64,000 nucleotides of DNA from Wylensekiella montiformis (GTDB taxonomy: Bacteria > Bacillota > Negativicutes > Selenomonadales > Selenomonadaceae). The DNA lies in assembly GCF_009697385.1 (NCBI RefSeq), contig NZ_VUNL01000005.1, forward strand, positions 124,001-188,000, read 5' to 3'. Of the stretch, positions 9,340-17,717 are shown piece after piece. The notes below the pieces were generated by a model. The model made no database searches, had not been told where the DNA came from, and was given only the letters and a program-made list of their open reading frames with translations. Each line of letters starts with the position of its first letter. The stretch's first letter is position 1. A program made the position numbers and the translations under genes.

Positions 9340-11049
9340 ATGTGGAATCAGAAGAAAATTGCCGCGCTGACGGGCGCGATCTGTCTGTCGCTGTCTGCCA
9401 GTGTTTTTGCCGCGCAGGCTCCGACCGGCCTGCAGTCGCCGACCTTGTCGACGGATCAGGACAGCACCTGGCTTTGCTGGGACCGCCCGGCTAAAGGCGA
9501 TGACGCGGTTTACTACAACATTTATCAGAACGGCACGAAGATCGGCACGACGCAGACGCCGGCGCAGACCGTCGGAACCAAAGCCATGCAGGAGTTCCAG
9601 CAGAAGAATCCGGAGCTTTGCGGGGATCTGCTCATTTATCACAGCTATGAGGCGTCGGGGCTGGCGCCCTCGACGGATTATACGTTTACGGTGCGCGCCG
9701 TCGGCAAGGACGGCAAGGAGTCGGCGGACAGCAAGCCGGTGAAGGTCCGCACGACCGCTGTTCCCAAGACGGTCCGTCTCACGGATTTCGGTGCGGTCGG
9801 CGACGGCAAAACCATGAATACGGCGGCGCTGCAGAGGGCCATCGACGCGACGCCGAAGGGCGGCGTGCTTGAGGTGCCGGCCGGGACGTTCGTGTCCGGT
9901 GCGGTGCAGCTCAAGAGCGATATGACGCTGCAGCTGGATGAGGGGGCGACGCTTCTCGGCACTGAGGAGGTAGGCGGCTATGAGATGCAGCCGAACGGGC
10001 GCTATAACGGGCTGCTCAACGGCAGCAATCTGCGCAATCTCCGCATCGTCGGACAGGGGACGATTGACGGCAATGGCTGGCAGAAGGATGCCAAGGGCTA
10101 TTATCGCAAAGCGGCAAACTTGAAGCGCGAGGACGGGAAGAAATCCCGTGAGCCCGATGTCCGCAACTACGGTATTCTGGCGAAAAATCAGACGGTCTGG
10201 CTCATGGACAATGAGGACCGCAATTTCAAGGAAGGATATAACGGCCGCGGGTCGACGGTCATGCTGAGCCATATCGATAATCTGTATATCGAAGGTGTGC
10301 GCATGCAGAACCCGTCCATGCACATGGTGGTCATCAATTTCGGCAACGATGTGACGGTCAACAATGTCGCGTTTCATACCTATGACGCGAACAACGGCGA
10401 TGTCATCGATTATACGGGCAGCAAATACAAGGTCATGAACTGCTACATGGACAGCGGCGACGACGCGGTAAATTTCAATGCCGGTATGGGTGCGGACGCG
10501 GCGGGCCGCCCGCCGGTCGGCAATGCCTGGATTTTCAACAACTATGTGCGCCATGCGCATGGCGGCATCACGCTCGGCAGCCATACAGCTTCGTGGATCG
10601 AGAAGGTCCTCGGGGAAGACAACGTCTTTGAACTGACGGAAGTCGGCTTCCGCTGCAAGACGTCCGACAACATGGGCGGCGGCGGACGCAATTCGGTGTT
10701 CCGCCACAATGTGCTCAAGGATATAAAGAATAATGCGTTCCTGTTCACGACCAATTATAAAGATGAGAATGCCGTCGGCAAATACGCGGGGGCGAATGCG
10801 GGCGTATTCAAGGATATGCTGATCGAGGACTGCAATGTGCTGAATACGAAGAAAGCGGCCTTTGAGATCGAGGGCATGCCGGGCGGCGAGCATCACGACA
10901 TCACTCTGCGCAATGTCCGCATCATCAACGGCGGCGCGCAGAAGCTGCAGCATGCGCAGAATATCCGTCAGGAAAACGTCGTCTATGAGCAGGACGAGTC
11001 CAAGGCTGCAAAGGCCAAATCATCCGGGAAGAAAGCAGTGAAAAAATAA
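9340..11049 (+). CDS. Second secreted FnIII-GH28 polygalacturonase
   Basis: 569 residues, a paralogue of the enzyme at 6222. It has a signal peptide (about 1-24, VFA-AQ), an FnIII-like domain to about 135 and a GH28 beta-helix opening with LTDFGAVGDGKTMNTAAL. Catalytic regions are ANNGDVIDY, DSGDDAVNF, AHGGITLGSHT and FRCKT. Compared with the first copy, the GHG element reads AHG, so specificity may differ. GAGGTG at 9328-9333 favours the ATG at 9340 over one 21 bases upstream. Its TAA abuts the ATG of the next gene with no gap, so the two are almost certainly translated in a coupled way. Confidence 0.88.
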   Translation: MWNQKKIAALTGAICLSLSASVFAAQAPTGLQSPTLSTDQDSTWLCWDRPAKGDDAVYYNIYQNGTKIGTTQTPAQTVGTKAMQEFQQKNPELCGDLLIYHSYEASGLAPSTDYTFTVRAVGKDGKESADSKPVKVRTTAVPKTVRLTDFGAVGDGKTMNTAALQRAIDATPKGGVLEVPAGTFVSGAVQLKSDMTLQLDEGATLLGTEEVGGYEMQPNGRYNGLLNGSNLRNLRIVGQGTIDGNGWQKDAKGYYRKAANLKREDGKKSREPDVRNYGILAKNQTVWLMDNEDRNFKEGYNGRGSTVMLSHIDNLYIEGVRMQNPSMHMVVINFGNDVTVNNVAFHTYDANNGDVIDYTGSKYKVMNCYMDSGDDAVNFNAGMGADAAGRPPVGNAWIFNNYVRHAHGGITLGSHTASWIEKVLGEDNVFELTEVGFRCKTSDNMGGGGRNSVFRHNVLKDIKNNAFLFTTNYKDENAVGKYAGANAGVFKDMLIEDCNVLNTKKAAFEIEGMPGGEHHDITLRNVRIINGGAQKLQHAQNIRQENVVYEQDESKAAKAKSSGKKAVKK

Positions 11050-12018
11050 ATGAAATCCATTTGGAAAACCATTGCCGTCGCCGGGCTGCTGCTGTCAGCG
11101 CTCGGTGCGGCGGGTGCCGTTCAGGCATCTCCGCTGCAGGACGGCGGACAGATGAATCTTTGGCCGGGCAAAGCGCCGGGCAGCGAACATGTCGCGTTTC
11201 ATAACACCGTTACGGAGCGCAGCGAGGATCCGGCGCATCATGACCGCATCATGACGGATATCGACGTGCCGACTCTTATCGCGCATGTGCCGGAACATCC
11301 GAACGGCACGGCGCTCATCGTGGGGCCGGGCGGCGGCTATGCGCGCGTCGTCATGGACAAGGAATCCGATGAAGTGGCGGACTGGCTGAATCCGAAAGGC
11401 GTGACGGTGTTCATCCTGCGCTATCGGCTGCCGGGCAACGCGCACAACAAGAACCGCGAGGATGTTTCGCTGGAGGATGGGCAGCGGGCGGTCCGCATCG
11501 TGCGCGCTCATGCGAAGGAATGGAATATCGATCCGGAAAAGATCGGCATTATGGGCTTTTCGGCCGGCGGCCATATGGCTGCCAGCGTGAGCACCTGCTA
11601 CGCGCGCAAGGTGTACGAGCCCGTCGATGAACAGGATAAGGTCAGCGCGCGTCCGGATTTCACCATTCTCGGCTATCCGGTGATCAGCATGCTGCCGGAG
11701 TATGCCCATGAAGGGACGAAAAAGCGCCTGCTGGGCCTGTCGCCGGGCAGGAAGGCTATGGAGACCTATTCGGCGGAACTTCATGTGACCGCCGAAACGC
11801 CGCCGGCCTTTGTATTTTGCGCTGCCGACGATAATGTGGTGCCGCCGGTCAACAGCGTCCGCTATGTTTCGGCATTGCGCCGCTATGCGATCCCCGCGGA
11901 GCTTCACATCTACCGCACCGGCGGGCATGGCTTCGGCCTCGGCCGCTCCCTGCAGAGCAGCACGCGGTACTGGCCGTCAGCCTGTGAAAACTGGCTGCGG
12001 GATCTCGGGCTGATCTGA
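11050..12018 (+). CDS. Secreted alpha/beta-hydrolase acetylesterase
   Basis: 322 residues with a signal peptide (about 1-27). An alpha/beta-hydrolase fold of the acetyl-xylan/pectin-acetylesterase-like group: oxyanion-loop sequence GPGGGYARV (about residue 95), nucleophile elbow GFSAGGH (about 173), an acid in CAADDNVVPP and a catalytic His in GGHGFGLG near the end. Its zero-gap coupling to a polygalacturonase suggests it deacetylates pectin or pectic oligosaccharides; xylan or other acetylated glycans remain possible. No separate ribosome site is obvious, consistent with reinitiation. A strong terminator follows. Confidence 0.82.
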   Translation: MKSIWKTIAVAGLLLSALGAAGAVQASPLQDGGQMNLWPGKAPGSEHVAFHNTVTERSEDPAHHDRIMTDIDVPTLIAHVPEHPNGTALIVGPGGGYARVVMDKESDEVADWLNPKGVTVFILRYRLPGNAHNKNREDVSLEDGQRAVRIVRAHAKEWNIDPEKIGIMGFSAGGHMAASVSTCYARKVYEPVDEQDKVSARPDFTILGYPVISMLPEYAHEGTKKRLLGLSPGRKAMETYSAELHVTAETPPAFVFCAADDNVVPPVNSVRYVSALRRYAIPAELHIYRTGGHGFGLGRSLQSSTRYWPSACENWLRDLGLI

Positions 12019-12024
12019 ATTCAG

Positions 12025-12075
12025 ACGCCGCATCGTTTTTCTCCGATTCCGGAAAAAGCGATGCGGCGTTTTTGT
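12025..12075. terminator. Terminator between esterase and pabC
   Basis: ACGCCGCAT at 12025-12033 pairs with 12061-12069, with CG-TTTTT/AAAAA-G-CG extending the stem inward; TTTTT follows. It lies between convergent genes and probably serves both. Confidence 0.8.
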
Positions 12076-12088
12076 GTCTGGCTTTATT

Positions 12089-12853
12089 TTATCCGATGCT
12101 GGCGGGCGCGTCGCCGAAGGCAAGGCGCGCCGGTGTGATGTCATGCAGGCGCAGGAACTGCCGCAGGGGATGAAGCGGGAAAGGATATGACCCGATCCGG
12201 GCGACGGGCCGCAGGCCGCAAAGCGAATTGGTCAGAAAGCAGCCGTCAAAGCGGGAAAGATCGTCCTCTTTAAGCAGGACTTCCCGGACGGCAAACTGGC
12301 GCAGAAGATGGCCTCGGATGATTCCCGGCAGAAGGCCCGCCGTTTCGGGCGGGGTAAACAGCTGGCCGTCTTTCAGGAAGAACAGATTGGATACGGCCTC
12401 CTCGGCGATTTCCCCACGGCTGTTGAGAAAGACACAGCCGTCCCATCCGTCCTGAACCGCCCGGCGCTTTTCCAGAATGGAATCGCCGTAGTTCCATGTT
12501 TTGCGGTAGGTCAGCGGCGATGTTTCATTGCGCCGCACCGGGCTGATGCACAGCCTGATTCCTGTAAACCGCCGCGATCCCGGATACGGGTTGGGCCGGA
12601 TGGTCACCGCGATGTTGCGGTCGGAGACCATGAGCTTTAACGCGTGGTGCGGGAGCTTCTGGCAGTGCAGCTCGTCCTGTATTCGTTTTTGCAGCATGGT
12701 GTGGTCGCAGGCGATCCGCAGGAAATGCAGCGCTTCTTCAAGACGCTGCAGATGTTCGGCCAGAAAGCATGGCCGGCCGTTTTCCACGGCGATGGTTTCA
12801 AAGGCGCCCAGTCCGAAGGCGCAGCCGTCATCGAGACACAGCATGGTTTCCAT
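12089..12853 (-). CDS. pabC: Aminodeoxychorismate lyase (class IV aminotransferase)
   Basis: Converts 4-amino-4-deoxychorismate to p-aminobenzoate and pyruvate, using PLP. 254 residues with fold-type IV features: LDDGCAFGLGAFETI at the N-terminus, the catalytic-Lys region around TYRKTWNYGDS, and the cofactor-phosphate region EEAVSNLFFLKDG followed by TAGLLPGIIRG. It overlaps pabB by 26 bases, so the two are co-translated. The stop codon lies inside TTATCCGATGCT (12089-12100), a half-copy of the palindromic repeat seen elsewhere in the window. An amino-acid aminotransferase role is possible on sequence alone, but the pabB overlap argues against it. Confidence 0.9.
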   Translation of the reverse strand: METMLCLDDGCAFGLGAFETIAVENGRPCFLAEHLQRLEEALHFLRIACDHTMLQKRIQDELHCQKLPHHALKLMVSDRNIAVTIRPNPYPGSRRFTGIRLCISPVRRNETSPLTYRKTWNYGDSILEKRRAVQDGWDGCVFLNSRGEIAEEAVSNLFFLKDGQLFTPPETAGLLPGIIRGHLLRQFAVREVLLKEDDLSRFDGCFLTNSLCGLRPVARIGSYPFPLHPLRQFLRLHDITPARLAFGDAPASIG

Positions 12854-14237
12854 AAAGCAATTCCTCCCAGTCTGGCGAAGACGCGCCGCACAGGGGGCCC
12901 AGTACGGAGGACGCCTTGTGCAGCATTTCGCGGTATTCGGCTTCCGGATCGGATTCGGCGGTGACGCCGCCGCCCGCGCCGATGTGATAGCAGCCCTGAT
13001 GACGGACGGCTGTGCGGATCACGATGTTGAAGGCTGCGTTCCCTGCGGAAGAAAGATAACCGATGGCGCCGGTATAGAGTCCGCGCGGAGCGGCTTCCAG
13101 TCCGTCGAGTATCTCCATGGCCCGGTATTTCGGCGCACCGGTAATCGACCCGCCGGGAAAAGCGGCCCGCAGCAGATCCGCGCAGTCCCTTCTCTTTGCC
13201 AGCGTGCCGGTGATGGTGGAAATCATCTGGTGCACGCTGGCGTAGCTTTCGATGGAAAACTGCGTCGAGGCGTGAACGCTGCCGGTCTGACAGACCCGGT
13301 TCAGATCATTGCGCTCGAGGTCGGTGACCATGACCAGCTCGCTGCGGTCCTTGACCGAGTGAAGCAGCTCCTGCCGCATGGCCCGGTCTGTTTTTGGCGT
13401 ATGGCCGCGCGGGCGCGTTCCCTTTATCGGGCGCGTGATGACTCGCCCTTCCCGGAGCGTCAGAAATTCCTCCATAGACGCGCAGAGAATCTGCCAGCTT
13501 CCGCCGTTCCAGTAGCAGCCGTAGGGGACGGGGTTCTGCCGGCGCAGCTGCAGGTAAGCGGGCCATGGCGGCTGTGCGGAGCGGATATGGAGCTGCTGCG
13601 TCAGATTGGCGACGTAAAGATCGCCGGCCCGGGCATGATCGATGACGGACTGCACAGCGCTAAGATAGGCGCCTTTCGTGCAGTCGGCCGAAGCCCAAAG
13701 AGCAGGAAAGCGAAGCAGCGGCGGAGCGGGAGCCTCTCCTTTTTCCAGATCGCGTTCCATCTGATCGAGCAGCGCTTCGGCCGGCTGCGTTTTTCCGTTG
13801 GCGATCAGGTAAAGCCTGCCGGTCTGATGATCCTGTACGGCGAACCCGTCGAAAAAGAGAAAGCAGGCTTCCGGCAGCCACGGGACGGCGGAGACGGGGA
13901 GTCCCATCAGGCGGCGCCCGTATTCATAGGTCAGAAAGCCGATGGCGCCGGATTCGATCGGAAGCTCCGGCATGATGGGATCATCTTGCCGGAGCGTTGC
14001 AGAAAGCTCCGGCAGCAGCGAGCCGCGGGACGGCTTCCCCCTGCGGTATAAAACACCGGCGCGGCTTTCCAGCAGGCAAAAAGGCGCTGTCCCCATGATG
14101 CTGTAACGTCCGTGCGGCCCGTACTGCGATGAGTCGAGCAGCACGGCGTGCCGCTTGGCGGCGCAGCGGGAAAAAAGGGAAAGCAGCGACGCGTTTTGCA
14201 GGATGCGCAGCCGCTTCCGGCCGGCTTTCTGATCCAT
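12828..14237 (-). CDS. pabB: Aminodeoxychorismate synthase component I
   Basis: Makes 4-amino-4-deoxychorismate from chorismate and ammonia, the first step to PABA for folate. 469 residues of the chorismate-binding family, with SIMGTAPFCLLE-like N-terminal sequence, ITRPIKGTRPRG, FPGGSITGAPKYRAMEIL and GLYTGAIGYLSS in the catalytic half. KGTRPRG-type sequence and pabC overlap favour PabB over anthranilate synthase TrpE. No glutamine-amidotransferase partner (pabA) is in the window; it may be elsewhere or shared with trpG. GGAGGG precedes the ATG. A complete terminator-like hairpin lies only about 25 bases upstream of the start. Confidence 0.92.
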   Translation of the reverse strand: MDQKAGRKRLRILQNASLLSLFSRCAAKRHAVLLDSSQYGPHGRYSIMGTAPFCLLESRAGVLYRRGKPSRGSLLPELSATLRQDDPIMPELPIESGAIGFLTYEYGRRLMGLPVSAVPWLPEACFLFFDGFAVQDHQTGRLYLIANGKTQPAEALLDQMERDLEKGEAPAPPLLRFPALWASADCTKGAYLSAVQSVIDHARAGDLYVANLTQQLHIRSAQPPWPAYLQLRRQNPVPYGCYWNGGSWQILCASMEEFLTLREGRVITRPIKGTRPRGHTPKTDRAMRQELLHSVKDRSELVMVTDLERNDLNRVCQTGSVHASTQFSIESYASVHQMISTITGTLAKRRDCADLLRAAFPGGSITGAPKYRAMEILDGLEAAPRGLYTGAIGYLSSAGNAAFNIVIRTAVRHQGCYHIGAGGGVTAESDPEAEYREMLHKASSVLGPLCGASSPDWEELLYGNHAVSR

Positions 14238-14259
14238 GAATCATCCCTCCAGAATATAC

Positions 14260-14308
14260 AAAAAACGGGATAACGGCGGTCAATACTATGACAGTCGTTA
14301 TCCCGTTT
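14260..14308 (-). terminator. Strong hairpin-plus-T-run just upstream of pabB
   Basis: On the minus strand a 13-base perfect stem (14296-14308 with 14263-14275, core AACGGGATAACG) with a 20-base loop is followed by six T residues. It can end the transcript of the gene at 14370, but because it ends about 25 bases before the pabB start it could also act as an attenuator for pabB-pabC. Confidence 0.8.
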
Positions 14309-14369
14309 CCGGTCCGTAACCTGTATGGATTTATCATACCGCAGAGCGGCGGTATCGTCAAGGCGGCGG

Positions 14370-14753
14370 TCAGGCCTCCAGCCCGAAGTGCTGTGCTTTG
14401 CGGTAGTCGTAGATGACGCCGTACTGCAGCCAGGAATCAATGGACTCGATGAGGATGTTCATGATATTGTGCGCGCTCAGCGCCAGATTGCTGATCTCGC
14501 AGATCGTGACGGTCTCGCCGGTGCGGATGTGGCGGAACTCCACCGTGATCGCATAGGTCCCGAGCGTCAGCAGATAATGATTTCCCGTCCGTTTCTCCGT
14601 GAGGACCATGTGATGGAGATCGTCCTCCGCCTGCGGTTTGAAGCCGAACTGCTGGAACCGCTCAATCAGCTGCGGCTCCGTTTCGCGGTGAAAGCGGCTG
14701 TTTGTCTCGTCGCGTTTGGCTTCAAGTTCAGAAAAAATAGGAAAACTAATCAT
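14370..14753 (-). CDS. Conserved-looking hypothetical protein
   Basis: 127 residues, soluble, no signal peptide or membrane segment. The N-terminal third is helical and charged (RDETNSRFHRETEPQLIERF), followed by a beta-rich centre (HHMVLTEKRTGNHYLLTL, TYAITVEFRHIRTGE) and a helical C-terminus. I do not recognise the family. AGAGGAGC precedes the start; an out-of-frame ATG sits 7 bases upstream at 14760. It is the gene immediately before pabB-pabC on the same strand, separated by the strong hairpin. Confidence 0.7.
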   Translation of the reverse strand: MISFPIFSELEAKRDETNSRFHRETEPQLIERFQQFGFKPQAEDDLHHMVLTEKRTGNHYLLTLGTYAITVEFRHIRTGETVTICEISNLALSAHNIMNILIESIDSWLQYGVIYDYRKAQHFGLEA

Positions 14754-14870
14754 GATACATGCTCCTCTCTAAGTGATGTATAAATGGAAAGAAATGTCAA
14801 GGATAATCCGTGTAGAAAAGTCATGGATTCATTATAGCATAATCCGGGCGGCAGGCCAATACCTTTTCGG

Positions 14871-16115
14871 TCAGCATGGCGGCTGCGTGTCCCCGGATGC
14901 CAGTTCGCGGAGGGCCCGGCTCAGGACCGTGCAGGCCGCTGTGATGTCGCGGATATCCGCGTATTCTGCGGGGTTGTGGCTGATTCCGTCGCGGCAGGGG
15001 AGGAAGATCATGCCGGTCGGCGTATAGTCTGCCCAGTGCATACTGTCATGTCCGGCTCCGCTTGGCAGGCAGCGATGGGAAAAGCCAAGCTGCTTAGCGG
15101 TGCGGGTTAGCAGGCGGACCAGTCCGGGATCCATAACGGCCGGATCTTCCCGGCTGATGCGTTCGATATTGACCGGAATGCCGCGCTGGCTGCTGATCCG
15201 GCGAATCTCGGCGCAGATGTTTTCCACGGCCTGATCCCGGGCGTCTTTTGCGGTACTGCGCACATCGATGCCGATCTGGACTTCACCGGGGATGACATTC
15301 ATGACGCCGGGCGATACGTTTATGACACCGACGGTGCCGACCACCGGGGGCGTGCACTGCGCCGCGATCTGCTCGACGGCCAGAATGATCTTTGCCGCGG
15401 CGCACAGCCCGTCCTGACGCAGATTCATCGGGGTGGCGCCGCTGTGGTCGGCGCGGCCGTGCAGGCGGCAGCGCAGCCTGTAGGGAGCCGCTATGCCCGT
15501 TACGATGCCGATCTGGCAGCGGTTGTGTTCCAGTACGCGCCCCTGCTCGATATGCACTTCGAGAAAGGCTTTGAGCGGCTTTTCATAACGGGCGGAAGCG
15601 ATGTGCTCCGGGTCCAGTCCGCGATCTTTCAATACCTGATGCAGCGTTTTTCCCGCCGCATCGTGAAGCCGGAGGAGGTCGGCGGCCGGAAGCCTGCCGC
15701 GCATGGCCCGGCTGCCGAGCGTGGCTGCGGAAAACCGGCTGGACTCTTCACACATAAACAAGACAACCTCGATGGGGTGAATTGGGCGAAAGCCGTCTTC
15801 CTGCATGCTTCGTATGGCCTCTATGGCAGACAGGACGCCGACGATGCCGTCGTAATTCCCCCCTTCCGGTACGCTGTCGCCATGTGAGCCGGTCATGACG
15901 GCCGGAAGATCATTCCGCTGTCCGGCGAGGCGGCCGATGACATTGCCGAATGCGTCTGTGCGGACAGAAAGGCCGGCTTCTTTCATCTGCGTGATGAGGT
16001 AGCGGCGGCACTGCCAGTCGCTGTCGGTAAAGGCGAGGCGGTTGATTCCCCGCCCGGGAGCAGAGAATTTTTTTATCGTTTGAAGCTGTTTGTTCAGGCG
16101 CTCGGCAGAAATCAT
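14871..16115 (-). CDS. M20 N-carbamoyl-L-amino-acid / allantoate amidohydrolase family
   Basis: 414 residues of the hydantoinase/carbamoylase branch of the M20 metallopeptidases. Metal-ligand motifs are visible: TGSHGDSVPEGGNYDG (His and Asp), MCEESSRF (Glu-Glu), and the C-terminal SGAGHDSMHWADYTPTGM with a ligand His. EVHIEQGRVLE and GRADHSGATPM belong to the dimerisation domain. Such enzymes cleave N-carbamoyl-amino acids, ureidoglycolate-type compounds or allantoate; the exact substrate cannot be read from sequence. A 66-residue in-frame extension upstream lacks the family pattern, so I start at 16115. Divergent from the DcuC-like transporter, suggesting a shared control region. Confidence 0.85.
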   Translation of the reverse strand: MISAERLNKQLQTIKKFSAPGRGINRLAFTDSDWQCRRYLITQMKEAGLSVRTDAFGNVIGRLAGQRNDLPAVMTGSHGDSVPEGGNYDGIVGVLSAIEAIRSMQEDGFRPIHPIEVVLFMCEESSRFSAATLGSRAMRGRLPAADLLRLHDAAGKTLHQVLKDRGLDPEHIASARYEKPLKAFLEVHIEQGRVLEHNRCQIGIVTGIAAPYRLRCRLHGRADHSGATPMNLRQDGLCAAAKIILAVEQIAAQCTPPVVGTVGVINVSPGVMNVIPGEVQIGIDVRSTAKDARDQAVENICAEIRRISSQRGIPVNIERISREDPAVMDPGLVRLLTRTAKQLGFSHRCLPSGAGHDSMHWADYTPTGMIFLPCRDGISHNPAEYADIRDITAACTVLSRALRELASGDTQPPC

Positions 16116-16236
16116 ATTCAAAACACCCCTTCTTGGTAGGTCGGATCGGACGGCATGAAGCAAAAGCATCAGCACGCCGGCGGAAATCGTGCATAACAAG
16201 TATACAGTATAATATTCTATCAGCGTATTTTCTGCG

Positions 16237-16294
16237 TTGACAATCGGTTGACCGGTTAATATAATAATCGTATATTGACAGGGAAAAGTCAATA
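16237..16294 (+). promoter_or_regulatory. Consensus promoter with overlapping palindromes
   Basis: TTGACA (16237-16242), 17 bases, TATAAT (16260-16265): a perfect sigma-70 promoter for the transporter at 16342. CGGTTGACCG inside the spacer is an inverted repeat, and TATTGAC-8 bases-GTCAATA (16273-16294) is a perfect 7-base inverted repeat just downstream of the -10. Both are plausible operator sites for a repressor. Confidence 0.8.
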
Positions 16295-16341
16295 TAGTCT
16301 TTTTTATATGCACTTATATATGTAGAGAAAGGATGTAAAAT

Positions 16342-17604
16342 ATGGTGACCATGATGTTTCTGGCAGGAGGAATCATCACCTGTGCCGTCGTCGCCGCTTT
16401 GATCAAGGGATATGACGCGCGGGTGGTCCTGATCGGTTCCGGTTTGCTTATGGCCTGTATTGGCGGCGCGCCGATGGCTCCGCTGGATGCCTTTGCGAAG
16501 AGCATGACAAACAGCGGCCTGATTCAGGCGGTCTGCTCGGTCATGGGTTTTGCGATGGCGGTGCGGTTTACGGAATGTGACAAGCACTTGATTAATGCGA
16601 TGGCCTCGGTGATCTCCAAGGTTCGGTTTTTCCTGATACCGGGTGTTGTCATTGGAACGTATCTTGTCAATATCGCCCTGCCGAGCGCAGCCGGTACGGC
16701 CGCCGCTGCCGGTGCGATTTTTATTCCTCTGCTGATGGCTGCCGGCGTGGGGCCGGCGATGGCGGCTGCGGCGGTCAAATGCGGCACCTATGGGAGCATG
16801 CTCAATCCGGGGCTGGCGCACAATCCTTTTGTGGCCAAGATCGCCGGGGTGGATGTCATGGATGTTATCGGCTTTCATTATAAAGCGAATCTGGCTTCCC
16901 TGCTGGTGGCTACGATCTGCATCACCGTGCTGGCTCATATTCTCAGGGAGGATAAGGGCCATATACCGGAGCACCTGCAGGTGGAAGCGGATTTCAAGGT
17001 GAATTATCTGTATGCTCTGATGCCGGTCGTTCCGATTCTCATTCTGCTGCTCGGCTCGACGCAGCTTGTGCCGATCTTTAAAATGGGGGTCCCTCAGGCG
17101 ATGATTATCGGAGCCCTGCTGACGCTAGTCGTCACCCGGACCAGCCCGAAGGCTATCGGCGATGCGTTCTTCGACGGCATGGGGCAGGCTTACGGAAAGA
17201 TCATCGGCATCATCATTTCGGCCGGGGTCTTTGTTTCCGGCCTGACGACGATCGGTCTGGTTCGCCTGTTCATCGAGGCGATGCTGAATAATCCGGCCAT
17301 CGTCAAGATTTGCGCGGCTTTCGGTCCGTTCCTGCTCGGTCTGCTGACGGGCTCGGGAGACGCTGCGACCTTTGCGTTCAACGAAGCGATTACGCCGCAT
17401 GCGGCAGACTTCGGCATGTCGCCGGTGCAGATGGGCAGCATGGCGACGCTGGGCGGTACGCTGGGACGCACGATGTCGCCGATCGCCGGAGCGACGATCA
17501 TCTGCGCGGGAATCGCGGGGATCAATCCGATGGAGATCACCAAGCGGAATGCGATTCCGATGCTCTGCGCCCTGACGGTCGGCATGATGATCCTGTTGTT
17601 CTGA
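16342..17604 (+). CDS. DcuC-family anaerobic dicarboxylate-type transporter
   Basis: 420 residues, about 11-12 hydrophobic segments across the whole length, cytoplasmic membrane. The overall pattern (MTNSGLIQAVCSVMGFAMAV, KCGTYGSMLNPGLAHNPFVAK, SGDAATFAFNEAITPH) is that of the DcuC/C4-dicarboxylate uptake family, which exchanges succinate and fumarate in anaerobes. Its position between two M20 amidohydrolase genes allows another substrate, for example a carboxylate released or consumed by those enzymes. AAAGGATG precedes the ATG. A terminator separates it from abgA. Confidence 0.8.
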   Translation: MVTMMFLAGGIITCAVVAALIKGYDARVVLIGSGLLMACIGGAPMAPLDAFAKSMTNSGLIQAVCSVMGFAMAVRFTECDKHLINAMASVISKVRFFLIPGVVIGTYLVNIALPSAAGTAAAAGAIFIPLLMAAGVGPAMAAAAVKCGTYGSMLNPGLAHNPFVAKIAGVDVMDVIGFHYKANLASLLVATICITVLAHILREDKGHIPEHLQVEADFKVNYLYALMPVVPILILLLGSTQLVPIFKMGVPQAMIIGALLTLVVTRTSPKAIGDAFFDGMGQAYGKIIGIIISAGVFVSGLTTIGLVRLFIEAMLNNPAIVKICAAFGPFLLGLLTGSGDAATFAFNEAITPHAADFGMSPVQMGSMATLGGTLGRTMSPIAGATIICAGIAGINPMEITKRNAIPMLCALTVGMMILLF

Positions 17605-17610
17605 ATGTGA

Positions 17611-17640
17611 AGAGTGCCGCGGGAGCGGCGCTCTTTTCTT
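17611..17640 (+). terminator. Terminator after DcuC-like gene
   Basis: Arms 17611-17620 and 17625-17634 pair (one T-G wobble) around GGGA, followed by TTTCTTTT. Confidence 0.8.
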
Positions 17641-17717
17641 TTGAGGCGAAGCGGTCCGGGCCAAGGTCCCGGCGGAGTCGCCCGGTTAGCAAACAGAGGA
17701 AGACGGAGGAATTTATG

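Noticed and set aside
7909-10953. A 1014-codon open frame on the minus strand
   Set aside because: It is antisense to the pectinesterase and polygalacturonase genes, has Arg/His/Ile-rich composition and no known domain; it results from codon bias of the real genes.
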